Shown piece after piece: positions 8,173 through 16,429 of a stretch of DNA of 34,153 nucleotides. The translations under genes were made by a program, and so were the position numbers. Under the pieces are notes generated by a model, which ran no database searches, was not told the origin of the DNA, and saw nothing but the letters and a program-made list of their open reading frames with translations. Within the stretch, counting starts at the first letter, position 1. The number at the start of each line of letters is the position of its first letter. This DNA is from Fidelibacterota bacterium (GTDB lineage: Bacteria > Fidelibacterota > UBA8477 > JABMPR01). The stretch spans positions 1-34,153 of the forward strand of contig JAJRSW010000100.1 of the NCBI GenBank assembly GCA_024278595.1, read 5' to 3'.

Positions 8173-9033
8173 ATGGTTTCAAATTTTAACGATCTACACC
8201 GCCTGATTCAAGGGGCTCCCCCCAAAAACGTTGCGCTGGTAGCCGCCGAGGATCAGGTTCTTATTGAAGCGGTGATCAAAGCGCAGCAGGCAGGGCTGGC
8301 CCGGTTCATACTCCTGGGTGATGGGGCAAAGATCGCAGAACTGGTCGCTGGATACACATCTGCTTTTGAGATCATTGACTCTCAGACGCCAGCCATCGAT
8401 GCCGTTTCCGCCATCCACCAGGGGCGGGCGGACTTGCTGATGAAAGGCAAGCTCCCTACTGGAGATCTGCTGAAGGCAGTTTTGGACCGAAAAACAGGCT
8501 TGAGAAAGGGAGCACTACTAAATCACATTGCAGTTGTAGAATCACCAGCTTATCACAAGCTGTTGTTCATCAGCGATGGGGGTATCAATCTCCACTTCGA
8601 TGAACAAACTTTTATCCATATGACTCATAATATCGCTGATTATTTAAAAGGCCTGGGAGTTGATGACCCCCGGTTTGCCATGCTGGCCCTGGTCGAGACA
8701 GTCAATGAAAAGATACCTGAGACGGTCATCGCAAAAAACGTGGTCAAAAAACTCTGCTCTGAGTTTCGTATTGAAGGCCCCATTGCTCCAGATGTCGCCC
8801 TCTCTGCGGTTGCTGCCAAAAAGAAGGGTCTGGATTCTAAAATCGCTGGAGAGGTAGATGTTTTCCTCATGCCCAACACCACTGCTGCGAACCACCTGGT
8901 GAAAGGATTGTCAGCTTTAGGCGGCTGTCTGGTTGGCGGAGTTATCGTGGGTGCCAAAGTCCCCATTATTTTACTCAGTCGCTCAGATGATACCGAAACC
9001 AAATTCCGATCAATTCTACTGGGGTTGGTTTAA
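8173..9033 (+). CDS. Phosphate acetyl/butyryltransferase (Ptb-like)
   Basis: Belongs to the phosphate acyltransferase family that interconverts acyl-CoA and acyl phosphate. The length (about 286-290 residues) fits phosphate butyryltransferases better than the longer Pta enzymes. I recognise the AVIKAQQAGLARFILLGDG opening, the ADLLMKGKLPTGDLLKAVL motif, SDGGINLHF, and a C-terminal GGVIVGAKVPIILLSRSDD. Two starts are possible: ATG 8161 has no ribosome site, while ATG 8173 follows GGGGAAAA, so 8173 is preferred. The usual partner, butyrate or acetate kinase, is not adjacent; the acyl chain used is therefore not predictable. Confidence 0.85.
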   Translation: MVSNFNDLHRLIQGAPPKNVALVAAEDQVLIEAVIKAQQAGLARFILLGDGAKIAELVAGYTSAFEIIDSQTPAIDAVSAIHQGRADLLMKGKLPTGDLLKAVLDRKTGLRKGALLNHIAVVESPAYHKLLFISDGGINLHFDEQTFIHMTHNIADYLKGLGVDDPRFAMLALVETVNEKIPETVIAKNVVKKLCSEFRIEGPIAPDVALSAVAAKKKGLDSKIAGEVDVFLMPNTTAANHLVKGLSALGGCLVGGVIVGAKVPIILLSRSDDTETKFRSILLGLV

Positions 9034-9097
9034 AAGCTGTTATACCAATTAAACATCAAAACTGCCTTCAACTTCTTACCCTTTCCTCATTTTTCTG

Positions 9098-9145
9098 CAC
9101 TTCGATAAACTCAGTGTGGCACACTTCGATAAACTCAGTGTGGCA
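9098..9145. repeat. 24-bp perfect tandem duplication of an R3-type unit
   Basis: The unit beginning CACTTCGATAAACTCAGTG and ending TGGCA is present twice without a mismatch (9098-9121 and 9122-9145). A diverged single copy is at 17860-17883 and a partial copy, other strand, at 27770-27783. Confidence 0.9.
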
Positions 9146-9256
9146 CACCTAAAATCCTCATCCCGATCAGCCTGTCGGGACTATGCTTCATATTTGAAGT
9201 TTGACGCCCCCGCATAAAGTCCCTCCCCGACACGATGGTCGGGATCTGCTACTCGC

Positions 9257-9420
9257 AGAGGCTGCAGAGCGTTGCATTGAGCCCTTCGGCTGAGCTCAGG
9301 AACCACTCGCCGAAATGGCGCAAAGTGTTGTTATTGTAAGTTTTAAGCGCAATTGTCGTTGGTGGTAGTGTTTAATGGTTATAGGGCATATTTTGTGATT
9401 TTCTAAATACTTTTTGCGAG
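9257..9420 (+). repeat. R2 dispersed element, copy C (about 164 bp)
   Basis: The stretch is strongly similar, in the same orientation, to 21268-21431. Shared landmarks are GCAGAGCGTTGCATTGAG near the left end, CTGAGCTCAGGAACC (contains a 10-bp palindrome), GCGCAAAGTGTTGTTAT, and a well conserved right half ending in TTCTAAATACTTTTTGCGAG. No ORF. Similarity stops just after GCGAG in both copies. Confidence 0.85.
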
Positions 9421-9515
9421 GTCGTCAAGTTTGAAAAATGAGGAAATATTTTGAACTTATAACGCAATTATGAAGTCCATTGGTGTTACATATAGCTAGC
9501 CCGAACCGTTTCAAC

Positions 9516-9535
9516 GGTTTATTGGAAGACTAAAC
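9516..9535 (-). repeat. Short motif shared by the 3' ends of the aldolase and mutM genes
   Basis: On the + strand GGTTTATTGGAAGACTAAAC. It overlaps the stop codon of the aldolase gene and is 17 of 20 identical to 11648-11667, which follows mutM in the same relative orientation. Confidence 0.5.
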
Positions 9536-10165
9536 TAACCCAGCCCCATTTTTCTGAAACTCAGCTATTGCCACATTACTCAATTCATGTTTGGACATCA
9601 GGATCAAGGTTTCATGGGGGAGTGTTAAGTGTTGAGCCCCTGCTGTAACGGCAGCCACTGCTTCAGCAGGTGACTTGAGGCTGGCCGCCAGTAATTCAGT
9701 ACCCCCCCCGCTCAATACACTACTGATCTCCCCTAACAATTGAATACCATCACCCATAAGGCGCGTTGTACGGTTCACATAAACAGCGATCAATCGGGCA
9801 CCAGCTTCCTGGGCAACCAGTGCCTGGGCCGGAGAATAAATGGCAGTGGGACAGCAGGTGATTTTTGAAGAGAGTTGGGCACAGACCTTAAATCCCAGGT
9901 CATTGGGCGGCAGTTTCAGGACCAGTTGCTTATCCAGGATCTTTTGGGCCATATAAGCTTCAGTGATCATTGCTTCAAAATCCTGTGCCACGAGTTGGTA
10001 AAAAATTGGACCCGAACACAATTGCCTGATGGCAGGTAACAAACTATTAGCATCCATTCCTGCCTGAGCCAACAGGAGTGGATTGGTGGTAACCCCCTTA
10101 ACCCACCCCAACTCACAGCTCGTCTGAATATGGTGCAGGTCAGCTGAATCAATATATATGGACAT
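9530..10165 (-). CDS. Fructose-6-phosphate aldolase / TalC-type transaldolase
   Basis: A 211-residue class I aldolase of the short transaldolase subfamily. Counting from ATG 10165, Asp6 is in MSIYIDSADL, the substrate loop is GVTTNP, Lys84 in LVLKLPP is the Schiff-base lysine (Lys85 in E. coli FSA), and Tyr129 in YVNR corresponds to E. coli Tyr131. Tyr at this position is associated with fructose-6-phosphate aldolase activity, whereas transaldolases have Phe. The later LAASLKSP and HLTLP segments also fit FSA. The start is chosen because TAGGAGAC precedes ATG 10165; a start at 10201 would add 12 unconserved residues. It is divergent from the MFS gene. Confidence 0.87.
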   Translation of the reverse strand: MSIYIDSADLHHIQTSCELGWVKGVTTNPLLLAQAGMDANSLLPAIRQLCSGPIFYQLVAQDFEAMITEAYMAQKILDKQLVLKLPPNDLGFKVCAQLSSKITCCPTAIYSPAQALVAQEAGARLIAVYVNRTTRLMGDGIQLLGEISSVLSGGGTELLAASLKSPAEAVAAVTAGAQHLTLPHETLILMSKHELSNVAIAEFQKNGAGLV

Positions 10166-10237
10166 ACCGTCTCCTAGATCAGCTCCAAATCTTTCACCCA
10201 AAAGGGTAAAATCAAAAGACTATTTGGATTCGTTCTG

Positions 10238-10266
10238 GTAGAGACAGGCCTTAGACCTGTCTCTAC
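10238..10266. repeat. Perfect 11-bp inverted repeat between divergent genes
   Basis: GTAGAGACAGG, a 7-base loop, then CCTGTCTCTAC. It lies between the aldolase and MFS gene starts. From memory, GTAGAGAC...GTCTCTAC palindromes are scattered through spacers of many environmental bacteria, so it is more likely a REP-like unit than a specific operator. Confidence 0.7.
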
Positions 10267-10285
10267 ATCAGATTACATTGCCGGC

Positions 10286-11533
10286 ATGGAAAAGATGAAT
10301 CTGCAAAAAACCCATACCCACAACACCATTTTCAACGCCATGGGTGAAGGTCTATGGGGTTTTGCCATGGCCTTTCATAATATGAATTCAGTCATCCCCA
10401 TGTTCCTGGCCCAGATGGGGGCATCCGCTTTTATTATTGGGATAATCCCAGGCGTATTCATCCTGTTGGTTGCCTTGCCCCAGTTAATATCGGCAGCGCT
10501 TTTTCACCAATCACCCCATATAAAAAAACTGAATATCGGCTTGCATTTTGCCCTGACACCCATCGCACTGATGATTGGTCTGGCATTTTATAAATATGAG
10601 TTCATTGGTCAAACTGGTGTCATGGTGTATCTGGTATTATGGTTGATCTGGTCTCTGGGAGTTGGTTTTCTGGTCCCGGTCTGGGCCGATTTTCTGGCTT
10701 CTGTAACGGTAGCTGGCAGACGAGGACGTTTTTTTGGGATCACCTTTACCGTTAATGCAATTTTGGGGATAGTCGGTGGATATGTACTTAAGGAAGTGCT
10801 GGCCCTGGAGAGTCTGAGCTTTCCCCGGAATTTTGGGCTTGCTTTTTTGATCATGACAGCAGCTATTCTAATTGGTAATAGTTTTTTTATCTTCATGAAG
10901 GTCATCCATTTGCCAGCAGCAGTAGTAAAACAGGTTGAGCCCTGGTGGCAAAGATTGAAGGTCATTTACATCGGGGATAAAAATTTTCGTAATTACATCA
11001 TTAGTCGCGCCCTGGCGGCAGCCACCATGATGCCCCTGGCTTTCTACGGTGTAGATCTCCAAAACCGGTTTGGACTTCCATTGAGCGCCGCCGGGACCTT
11101 TACTTTCTTTCTGGTGGTTGGCCAGGCGATCTTTAATATTCTGTTTGGGTATTTGGGTGACATCTATGGTCGAAAATTAGCCATCAGCGGTTTCTTTGTG
11201 GGTCATTTATTAGCTGGTATCACAGCGCTCCTGGCCAGCGAACCATGGATGGCCTATTTGGCTTTTATCTTCGTGGGGATGGGTTTTGGAGCCGGGCAAT
11301 CGTCCTTTATGGTTTATATCTACGAATTTGCTGGTGAGCTTGGAGACAAGAAACTTTACTACGCTGCCCTGGATACGGCTGTGGCGCCCGTGATCATCGT
11401 CTATATCTCGATTGCCGGAATCATCGTAGATACATTTGGTGTCACCACCCTGTACCTGCTTTCTCTGACTTTAGTTTTAGCCGGACTTGCATTTTTCCTC
11501 TTAAAAGTAAAATCACCCCAAACAGACCAGTAA
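10286..11533 (+). CDS. Major facilitator superfamily transporter
   Basis: A 415-residue integral membrane protein with about 12 hydrophobic segments, i.e. the standard MFS size. The best motif is GYLGDIYGRKLAISGFF near residue 287, a clear MFS motif A between two helices of the C-terminal half. The N-terminal half has the motif 'FLAQMGASAFIIGIIPG' typical of drug/sugar-type MFS carriers. The substrate cannot be inferred. The start is ATG 10286; ATG 10295 is an alternative, and neither has a good ribosome site. It is transcribed alone, divergent from the aldolase and convergent with mutM, with a long hairpin after its stop. Confidence 0.85.
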   Translation: MEKMNLQKTHTHNTIFNAMGEGLWGFAMAFHNMNSVIPMFLAQMGASAFIIGIIPGVFILLVALPQLISAALFHQSPHIKKLNIGLHFALTPIALMIGLAFYKYEFIGQTGVMVYLVLWLIWSLGVGFLVPVWADFLASVTVAGRRGRFFGITFTVNAILGIVGGYVLKEVLALESLSFPRNFGLAFLIMTAAILIGNSFFIFMKVIHLPAAVVKQVEPWWQRLKVIYIGDKNFRNYIISRALAAATMMPLAFYGVDLQNRFGLPLSAAGTFTFFLVVGQAIFNILFGYLGDIYGRKLAISGFFVGHLLAGITALLASEPWMAYLAFIFVGMGFGAGQSSFMVYIYEFAGELGDKKLYYAALDTAVAPVIIVYISIAGIIVDTFGVTTLYLLSLTLVLAGLAFFLLKVKSPQTDQ

Positions 11534-11585
11534 TGATTCTTATTTTGGGCGGGGTAGCACAAATCATTGAAACGGTTACCGGCCT

Positions 11586-11637
11586 CCCAAGTGTGAAGAA
11601 ACCCCCGACTTAAGTTGTGGGTTTCTTCACACTTGGG
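11586..11637. terminator. 19-bp perfect hairpin between convergent MFS and mutM genes
   Basis: CCCAAGTGTGAAGAAACCC (11586-11604) and its exact complement (11619-11637) are separated by a 14-base loop that contains ACTTAAGT. It sits between two convergent genes, where a bidirectional terminator is expected, but there is no T run on either side, so a REP-like element or RNA processing hairpin is equally possible. Confidence 0.6.
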
Positions 11638-11647
11638 ATACTACAAT

Positions 11648-11667
11648 GGTTTACTGAAAGACTAAAG
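11648..11667 (-). repeat. Short motif after mutM, related to 9516-9535
   Basis: On the + strand GGTTTACTGAAAGACTAAAG, 17 of 20 identical to the motif at the 3' end of the aldolase gene and in the same orientation relative to the upstream gene. Confidence 0.5.
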
Positions 11668-11683
11668 ACAAACTCGAAATTCT

Positions 11684-12481
11684 TCAGCTAAAATTTGTCT
11701 GGCACTCAGGACAAAAATGGGTACCTCTCTGGCCCAGCTTGATCTTTTCAATGGGAGTGTCACACATCACGCAGGGTTGATCTTTACGCCCATAGACTCG
11801 AAGGGCAGCTTGAAACGTCCCGCTCTGATTGTCACCATGACTGAAATTTAGAATAGTCGTACCCTGGGCCTGGATGCTGGCCGAAAGAATGCTTTGAATG
11901 GCAGAATGCAAACGCACGACGTTCTGCTTGGGCACTGCCGACGCACTACTTTCAGGCTGGATACCAGCCTGAAATAAGGCTTCATCAACATAGATATTCC
12001 CCAAGCCGGCCAGGAAGGTTTGATCTAGCAACAGGGGTTTGATCGTGCGTTTTTTTGTACGGAGCATCTGCATAAAGACCATCAAAGTAAAATCTGCGCT
12101 GAGCGGTTCGGGTCCCAGGTGCCCCAGCAGATCAGCGGGGTCTTTGGTGAAAACCATGCGACCGAATTTGCGCATATCCTGAAAGTAAAGTGCCTGTCCA
12201 GAACGGAAGTGTAAGATCACGGTAATATATTTCTCGGGAAATACCGGAGTGAGTTTCCCCGTCATTCGCAGATGTACCACCAGGGCTCCAACCTCCAATT
12301 CAATGATGATGAACTTAGCTCGACGTGACACACTCTGGATCGTCTTGCCAACCACAGAATCATACGCATCATCAGGGTTCAGGGCTTTTTCCCAGGGCGC
12401 CTCGATGTCAATGATGGTTTCCCCAACAATGGTCTGTTGGAGACCACGGACCACGGTTTCAACTTCAGGTAATTCAGGCAT
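11684..12481 (-). CDS. mutM: Formamidopyrimidine-DNA glycosylase
   Basis: Base-excision repair enzyme that removes 8-oxoguanine and formamidopyrimidines and nicks the strand. The protein has the normal length (265 residues). It begins MPELPEVETVVRGL, so after Met removal Pro2 and Glu3 are the catalytic residues; HLRMTGKL carries the conserved Lys, and the C terminus has a zinc finger with Cys237, Cys240, Cys257 and Cys260 around Arg252. The start is fixed by the obligatory MPELPE. It is transcribed in the same direction as xth, 160 bases downstream of it, giving a two-gene repair neighbourhood. Confidence 0.96.
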   Translation of the reverse strand: MPELPEVETVVRGLQQTIVGETIIDIEAPWEKALNPDDAYDSVVGKTIQSVSRRAKFIIIELEVGALVVHLRMTGKLTPVFPEKYITVILHFRSGQALYFQDMRKFGRMVFTKDPADLLGHLGPEPLSADFTLMVFMQMLRTKKRTIKPLLLDQTFLAGLGNIYVDEALFQAGIQPESSASAVPKQNVVRLHSAIQSILSASIQAQGTTILNFSHGDNQSGTFQAALRVYGRKDQPCVMCDTPIEKIKLGQRGTHFCPECQTNFS

Positions 12482-12641
12482 ATTTTAAACTCCAAATTAT
12501 ACCGAGTACTGTATTGAGCTTGACAAGAGTACGAAGTGTTGTGCTGTCTCTAAAAACGAAAAACCGAGCTAGCTGAGGCATTAACTTTTCATTTTCTTGG
12601 GGACTTCACGGTTAGCTACTTTTGCAGGTAATGGACAATTA

Positions 12642-13403
12642 TTATTTAAGCACCAGACTGATGGGACAGTGATCTGAGCCCAGAACATTGGGGTGGATCC
12701 GGGAGGCTTCCACCTGGTCTGCGATCTTTTCACTGACCAGAAAATAATCAATTCTCCAGCCCACATTGTTGACGCGTGAATTGGCTCGAAAACTCCACCA
12801 GGAATAATAACCCTGGGCACCGGGATGCTCTTTTCTAAAGGTGTCAACAAATCCTGTATCCAGATAACGATCCACCCAGACGCGTTCCTCCGGGAGAAAA
12901 CCGGAGGTCTTTTCGTTGGGTTTGGGACGTGCCAGATCGATATCGGTGTGGGCGGTGTTAAAATCGCCCACGATGATCACCGGCTTGATCCTGTCCTTTT
13001 TACGTATATGCTCTTGCAAAGCACCATAAAATCTCAATTTGTAATCGAGACGGTCCTGGTCTTTTTGACCATTCGGGAAATAGACATTATAGAGAAAGAA
13101 TTTTTCGTGTTCCGTAAGGACAATGCGACCTTCTCGATTGAAGGCGTCGTCCAGGATAGCGGTCTCCACTGCAAGAGGCTCAGTCTTGCACCAGGTTGCC
13201 ACACTGCTATAGCCCTTGCGTTCTGCTGAATGATAATAGGCATGGTAACCCAGCGGTTTGGTCAATGATTCATCTAATTGATCCGGTTGGGCTTTGGTCT
13301 CCTGGAAACACATGACATCCGGGGTTTCCAGATTGAACCAATCCCAAAACCCCTTTTTAACAACGGCTCTAATACCGTTAACATTCCATGAAATGATCCG
13401 CAT
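12642..13403 (-). CDS. xth: Exodeoxyribonuclease III (AP endonuclease)
   Basis: Mg2+-dependent exonuclease III/AP endonuclease of the EEP fold, which cuts at abasic sites left by glycosylases such as MutM just downstream. The 253-residue protein shows all core motifs: MRIISWNVNGIRA at the start, CFQETKA with the metal-binding Glu35, YNVYFPNG, VGDFNTAH, a WRIDYFLVS segment and the final GSDHCPISL with catalytic Asp-His. The start at ATG 13403 is supported by AAAGGAGT; a further in-frame ATG at 13424 adds seven residues without support. Confidence 0.95.
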   Translation of the reverse strand: MRIISWNVNGIRAVVKKGFWDWFNLETPDVMCFQETKAQPDQLDESLTKPLGYHAYYHSAERKGYSSVATWCKTEPLAVETAILDDAFNREGRIVLTEHEKFFLYNVYFPNGQKDQDRLDYKLRFYGALQEHIRKKDRIKPVIIVGDFNTAHTDIDLARPKPNEKTSGFLPEERVWVDRYLDTGFVDTFRKEHPGAQGYYSWWSFRANSRVNNVGWRIDYFLVSEKIADQVEASRIHPNVLGSDHCPISLVLK

Positions 13404-13481
13404 GAATAACTCCTTTGCTGCCATGAAAATACTCGGAATATATTGAGACAGTTATATCTTTATACCTCATCAGGAAATCAA

Positions 13482-14036
13482 GTGGAATATCAAGGCATCA
13501 AAAACAAACCTGTCGTAACCGTTTCCTCTCGGTCGGAGTGGCGTCGTTGGCTTGAGGCGAACCACGCTGGAGTTAAAGAAATCTGGTTGGTTTACTATAA
13601 AAAGCATCCGAATATACCATCTCTCACAAAAGCTGAGGCGACAAAAGAAGCGCTCTGCTTTGGCTGGATCGATAGTCTGGTGCAGGGTATTGACGATAAA
13701 CGCGACATGCAAAAATTCACACCACGGAACCCGGACCGTATCTGGTCAGAATTAAACAAGAGACGAGTGATCAAATTGGAATCTCGGGGTCTGATGACCG
13801 CTGCCGGACAGAAAATGATCAGGTATGCTCGTGAAAGCGGTGAGTGGGCGCGCAGTCGAGACCTGCCTGAAAAGATTGATATGCCAAAAATACTGAATGA
13901 TGCCTTGATGCGGGCACCAGATATTAGAAAATTTTGGGATGAGCTGTTGTCAGCTCACCGTAAACAATTCTTGTGGTGGATAAGCCAGGCCAACCGGGAA
14001 CAGACCAGACGGTCCCGGACTAAAAAAAAACGATAA
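13482..14036 (+). CDS. YdeI/OmpD-associated family protein
   Basis: A basic soluble protein of the YdeI/OmdA (bacteriocin-protection-like) family. The conserved N-terminal block SRSEWRRWLEANHAGVKEIWLVYYKK, the FGWIDSLVQGIDDKR stretch and the FTPRNPDRIWSELNKRR motif are the best markers. The C-terminal YdeI-type helical region (about the last 45 residues) ends in a Lys/Arg-rich tail. The start is uncertain: GTG 13482 follows AGGAAATCA and is preferred (184 residues); TTG 13443 is possible but unsupported. Biochemical function is not established for the family. It is divergent from xth. Confidence 0.82.
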   Translation: MEYQGIKNKPVVTVSSRSEWRRWLEANHAGVKEIWLVYYKKHPNIPSLTKAEATKEALCFGWIDSLVQGIDDKRDMQKFTPRNPDRIWSELNKRRVIKLESRGLMTAAGQKMIRYARESGEWARSRDLPEKIDMPKILNDALMRAPDIRKFWDELLSAHRKQFLWWISQANREQTRRSRTKKKR

Positions 14037-14094
14037 AAATGCTTACATCAGGTCGATCACCAAGTATGTTGTGATCAAAGCTAAGGAACGTGAA

Positions 14095-14709
14095 ATGCCC
14101 CTGCGAAATATATTTGCTATTGGATTAACTCTGGTGATGTGGTCATGCACCAAAAGCATTGAAACAGCTGCACCAACACCCCTGCCGCCAACAAGCCCCT
14201 CTCTGAAAATGATCTCCCGGACCGATTGGGGCTGGGTACCTCTCACAGACAGTATCCCTGTCCATGAGATAAAATACATTACCATCCACCATGGCGGCGA
14301 AGACTTTCCAGCGGACAAGGATCCCATCCAGTATCTCCGGGGATTGCAATCCTGGAGCCAGTCAGACAAGGGTTGGATCGATAATCCCTACCACTATATG
14401 ATCGATCTTAAGGGAAATATATACGAAGCCCGGCCGATCAAATATCCCGGTGACACCAATACAAGTTATGATGTCCGTGGTCATGCCTTGATCTGTGTTA
14501 TGGGGAACTATGAAAATCAGATCCTTAGTACGACCCAATTCGAACAATTGGCTCGGTTAACAGCCACACTGGCAGATGAATATGGGGTCGCTCTCAATTT
14601 AATCAAAACCCACCGGAATTATGTTGAAACATTGTGTCCCGGGAAAGACCTATACCGGTACTTTGAAGATGGCAGCTTCCTGGAACGGGTTGCGGCATTA
14701 AGACAATAA
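14095..14709 (+). CDS. N-acetylmuramoyl-L-alanine amidase / PGRP-type lipoprotein
   Basis: Zinc amidase of the amidase_2 / peptidoglycan-recognition family, predicted to cut the bond between MurNAc and L-Ala in the periplasm. Residues 1-17 are hydrophobic and end in a lipobox-like VMWSC, so Cys18 is probably lipidated. A Pro/Ser/Thr linker (about 22-37) leads to the catalytic domain with YITIHHGG (His65), the GNIYEARP and RGHALICVMGNYE segments, and KTHRNYVETLCPG (His173, Cys181), i.e. all three zinc ligands. ATG 14095 has AAGGA upstream and places the signal peptide correctly; an upstream ATG at 14071 would give a charged leader. Confidence 0.87.
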   Translation: MPLRNIFAIGLTLVMWSCTKSIETAAPTPLPPTSPSLKMISRTDWGWVPLTDSIPVHEIKYITIHHGGEDFPADKDPIQYLRGLQSWSQSDKGWIDNPYHYMIDLKGNIYEARPIKYPGDTNTSYDVRGHALICVMGNYENQILSTTQFEQLARLTATLADEYGVALNLIKTHRNYVETLCPGKDLYRYFEDGSFLERVAALRQ

Positions 14710-14730
14710 ACCCTGGTTTAAGTCTCGATC

Positions 14731-16419
14731 ATGCAGCTTAATTTTTTCAGTTTTCCGATCATTTTGGGAGTTGGCTTCCTGAGTTTTCTCATGCACCTGG
14801 TAGCCCAGCGTAATCGCGGACGGGTGGTCAGCATGTTTATGATCTTCAGCATGCTGGTGATCATCTACAGTCTGTTGTTCAGTGCCTATCTATTGTCAGC
14901 CAGCCCAAAGTGGCAAATTTTCTTTTTTCAACTCATGGTGTTCATTACCATTTTTATTCCCATGGCGATCTTGTTTTTTCTGTTGGAATATTTGGGATAT
15001 GACAACTGTAGCAGTTGGAAAAACAGTGGATTGTTGATGGCAATTCCGGTGATAGCAGGTGTGCTAGAGCTGACGGATCCTTTGCATGGCTATTTCTGGG
15101 AAAAGATGGAGATCATCAACTCGGGTGGATTCAGTTATATCAGGGAAGTTCCCGGTTCTGTTCCCATCCTGTTAATCATCTATTTATACTTAATTATGGG
15201 ATTTTCTTTAGCACTTTTGTCCTGGGGTGTTTTTAATACTCCCAAACATCACCGAAAAGAATTAAGCCTTATAGTCATAGCTCTGGGGATCCCCCTGTTT
15301 TCTGACCTGCTCCGCACTTTTCACCTTACGCCCTGGCCTCATCTGTATCTCACGCCATACGCTGTTTTAATATCCGTCCTGGCTTTGGGCATCGCCATTA
15401 TCAGGTATGATTTTTTAAATGCTATTCCGGCGGCCTATAGTCGACTTTTCACTGATGTAACTGACGCCATTCTGGTCTTTGATCATAAGTATAATCTTAT
15501 GGATCTGAATCTGGCAGCCAGTAAACTTTTTTCACTTGATCACAAGATCCAGATGACTACCACACTTAACGTTTTTCCTGAAGCAGTCCAGGATGCTGTT
15601 AAAGCGCAGGATATTGAAATTGCCCTAACAGTGGATGAGGAATTAAAATATTTTGATATAAATCGATCAGAATTATCTGGAAAAGATGGTCTGCTGAGAT
15701 CGGTTGTTCTCACCTTTCACGATATTAGTATGCGTAAACAACTGGAGCTGTGGCATCAAGATCTCATTCGGGAGAAGCAGAGCCTTTTAGCAGAAAAAGA
15801 GGTACTACTCAGGGAGATAAACCATCGGGTAAAGAACAATTTTAACCTGGCCGGTAGTCTGCTTTTTCTGGAGGCTCAGAAATTTAAAGATAAAAAGGTC
15901 AGGAATGCCTTTGAAGTAAGTCGAGACAGACTGCGAACCATGTCCCTGCTTAACGAAAGACTTTATCGATCTGAAAAATTCGATAATCTGGACCTGGGGA
16001 GCTATCTTTGCTCAATAGCTGAGGACCTGATGAGTTTTCAAGTAATCCAGAACGTGAAAGTTGAATTAGAGTGTGATACTGTTGCAGTTGGCGTTGGGCC
16101 CCGGGAAGCGATTCCCTGCGGGTTGATTGTGAATGAATTGGTGACCAATTCACTGAAACACGCTTTTCCGGGAAAAAGTGAAGGTGCACCGGTTATTGCA
16201 TTAAAACTTTCTCAAGGAAAAGATGGTCTGATCAAGCTTCAAGTAGCTGACAATGGCAAGGGATATCCAGATTCTTATAATTATGAGGAAAGTGACTCAT
16301 TGGGGCTGAAACTGGTACAAATGTTAGGTCATGATCAGCTTGGTGGAACAGTCCGCTTCGGTAATCGGCAGGGAGCCTTTTTCAACTTATCTTTCTTTAC
16401 TGAAGTAGAAGCGGATTAA
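14731..16419 (+). CDS. Sensor histidine kinase: 7TM sensor, PAS, HisKA_2-type kinase
   Basis: A 562-residue membrane sensor kinase. Residues 1 to about 225 form seven hydrophobic segments of the histidine-kinase 7TM type. A PAS-like domain follows (about 235-335, FTDVTDAILVFDHKYNLMDLN). After a short coiled region comes the HWE/HisKA_2-type dimerisation helix with LLREINHRVKNN (phospho-acceptor His365), then the HATPase domain with the N box VNELVTNSLKHAF (Asn468) and ADNGKGYP. No response regulator lies nearby, so it is an orphan; kinases of this class often signal to stand-alone regulators. The signal sensed is unknown. ATG 14731 has a weak ribosome site. Confidence 0.9.
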   Translation: MQLNFFSFPIILGVGFLSFLMHLVAQRNRGRVVSMFMIFSMLVIIYSLLFSAYLLSASPKWQIFFFQLMVFITIFIPMAILFFLLEYLGYDNCSSWKNSGLLMAIPVIAGVLELTDPLHGYFWEKMEIINSGGFSYIREVPGSVPILLIIYLYLIMGFSLALLSWGVFNTPKHHRKELSLIVIALGIPLFSDLLRTFHLTPWPHLYLTPYAVLISVLALGIAIIRYDFLNAIPAAYSRLFTDVTDAILVFDHKYNLMDLNLAASKLFSLDHKIQMTTTLNVFPEAVQDAVKAQDIEIALTVDEELKYFDINRSELSGKDGLLRSVVLTFHDISMRKQLELWHQDLIREKQSLLAEKEVLLREINHRVKNNFNLAGSLLFLEAQKFKDKKVRNAFEVSRDRLRTMSLLNERLYRSEKFDNLDLGSYLCSIAEDLMSFQVIQNVKVELECDTVAVGVGPREAIPCGLIVNELVTNSLKHAFPGKSEGAPVIALKLSQGKDGLIKLQVADNGKGYPDSYNYEESDSLGLKLVQMLGHDQLGGTVRFGNRQGAFFNLSFFTEVEAD

Positions 16420-16429
16420 GGCGGTATTC

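Larger units (their letters stand above)
9034..9529. other. Gene-free spacer built from small palindromic repeats
   Basis: I see no gene. The stretch holds, in order: a 24-bp perfect tandem duplication (9098-9145), two short hairpins of the form CCCGA...TCGGG (9161-9180 and 9226-9243), repeat R2 copy C (9257-9420), and a 7-bp inverted repeat AACCGTT/AACGGTT (about 9504-9519) next to the 3' end of the aldolase gene. Confidence 0.7.

Noticed and set aside
9151..9260. CRISPR-like array in the repeat-rich spacer
   Set aside because: The repeats are unequal hairpins and one tandem pair without regular spacers; no cas gene is near.
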